In this document: positions 63,438-64,000 of the stretch, in pieces
How positions within the stretch are numbered: position 1 is the first letter of the stretch
Layout of the letters: the number at the start of each line of letters is the position of its first letter
Source of the DNA: Rapidithrix thailandica
Lineage (GTDB): Bacteria; Bacteroidota; Bacteroidia; Cytophagales; Flammeovirgaceae
Direction: 5' to 3'
Length of the DNA: 64,000 nt
NCBI RefSeq assembly: GCF_039710355.1
Contig: NZ_JBDKWZ010000001.1
Location: 62,001-126,000 of the forward strand
Notes under the pieces: model-generated
Database searches by the model: none
Seen by the model: the letters and a program-made list of their open reading frames with translations, nothing else
Told to the model about the DNA's origin: nothing
Position numbers and translations under genes: made by a program

Positions 63438-64000
63438 TCATGCCTTTTTGACCCCGAAAAGTAATTTGTACATCAAGGGAACAAATAACAGTGTGATAAC
63501 CGTAGCAAACAAAAGTCCGAAAATAATACCAATGGCCATGGGTTCCCACATAATGCCACCGCCCAGCCATAAGGGAATGAGCCCTAGAGAAGTAGTGAAG
63601 GTGGTAAGCAAAATGGGCCGGAAACGCTCGTTGGCTGCTTGTTTGATGGCTTCTACCGGAGGGCGGTTAAATTCTGTCAATTCGATTTGAATCCGGTCTA
63701 AGAGGACGATGGCATTGTTGATCACAATTCCCGCCAAGGAAATAAGACCTAAAAAGCCGGTAAAGCTAAAGTAAGAATTGGCAAGTAAGAGGCCACCTAC
63801 CACTCCAATAAGCCCCAGAGGAATAGTACTGACCACGACAATGGTTTTGCGAACGGAATTGAATTGTAAAATCAACAGAAACAAGATGATAAAAAATGAC
63901 AAGGGTAGCTTTTCGACTACGGCATCCATCGCTTTGGAACTGCTTTCCGCTTCTCCTCCGAATTCATACGAATACCCGCGTTTCCAGGAGTGGCTCTGTT
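63438..64000 (-). CDS. RND efflux transporter, C-terminal part (cut by window end)
   Basis: The C-terminal part of an AcrB/CusA-type RND permease. The frame is open to the window edge and reads YEFGGEAESSSKAM before the membrane part, as expected of the porter-domain end. Helices and motifs follow: FFIILFLLILQFNSVRKTIV, FLGLISLAGIVINNAIVLLD, NERFRPILLTTFTTSLGLIP, and GIIFGLLFATVITLLFVPLM. It is an inner-membrane, proton-driven exporter; the substrate cannot be told from this fragment. Confidence 0.92.
   Translation of the reverse strand, partial: QSHSWKRGYSYEFGGEAESSSKAMDAVVEKLPLSFFIILFLLILQFNSVRKTIVVVSTIPLGLIGVVGGLLLANSYFSFTGFLGLISLAGIVINNAIVLLDRIQIELTEFNRPPVEAIKQAANERFRPILLTTFTTSLGLIPLWLGGGIMWEPMAIGIIFGLLFATVITLLFVPLMYKLLFGVKKA

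Overview
The window looks like a chromosomal segment of a member of the Bacteroidota. The evidence is two SusC/SusD pairs, an ECF sigma factor with a FecR anti-sigma factor, many lipoproteins and signal peptides of the Bacteroidota type, almost no Shine-Dalgarno sequences, and moderate GC. A Cytophagales-like member is plausible but not proven by anything seen here. No rRNA, tRNA, transposase, integrase or CRISPR array was recognised.

Layout. 0.1-7.6 kb (+): a PafA-type alkaline phosphatase, SusC, SusD and a glycerophosphodiester phosphodiesterase, which look like a phosphoester scavenging locus. 8.0-16.9 kb (+): a pyranose-2-oxidase-like GMC flavoprotein, an IolE-like inosose dehydratase, a glycogen-debranching-type amylo-1,6-glucosidase, a GH63/MGH1-like glucosidase and an FG-GAP lipoprotein. 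17-21.1 kb (-): a Ca/Na antiporter, a NadR-type NMN adenylyltransferase/ribosylnicotinamide kinase and a TonB-dependent receptor. 21.4-26.7 kb: a PaiA-like acetyltransferase, a PEP mutase/isocitrate lyase family enzyme, an Ada methyltransferase, two small membrane proteins, an AraC regulator and a divergent NTF2-like exported protein. 26.8-30.3 kb (-): an RCC1 propeller lipoprotein and a PAS histidine kinase whose N-terminus resembles plant ethylene receptors. 30.6-38.8 kb (-): a complete sigma/FecR/SusC/SusD surface-signalling locus ending in a PI-PLC-type lipoprotein. 39-48.3 kb: an M61 peptidase, a ModF-like twin ABC ATPase, a RecD-like helicase, a large TPR membrane protein and a LolD-like ATPase.

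The most unusual region is 48.6-63.4 kb. It holds five consecutive, same-strand paralogues of the uncharacterised DUF4132 (MolR/YehI-like) family. They are built from exchangeable modules (A, B and the DUF4132 module C), and one has a tandem B-B duplication. Genes 1 and 2 come from a recent duplication of about 3.1 kb and are patched with divergent tracts that resemble other paralogues. The block also carries a divergent pentapeptide-repeat gene, its truncated twin, a small unknown gene, a palindrome repeated three times in front of the transcription units, and long-loop hairpins after several paralogues. No known partner (MoxR ATPase, VWA protein) lies in the window. A partial RND efflux pump gene closes the window on the minus strand.

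A second-scale pattern is dispersed: tandem arrays of 8-nt units (a GTGA-type and a purine-rich AGGGATTG-type) lie just behind several genes, always in the same orientation relative to the upstream gene.
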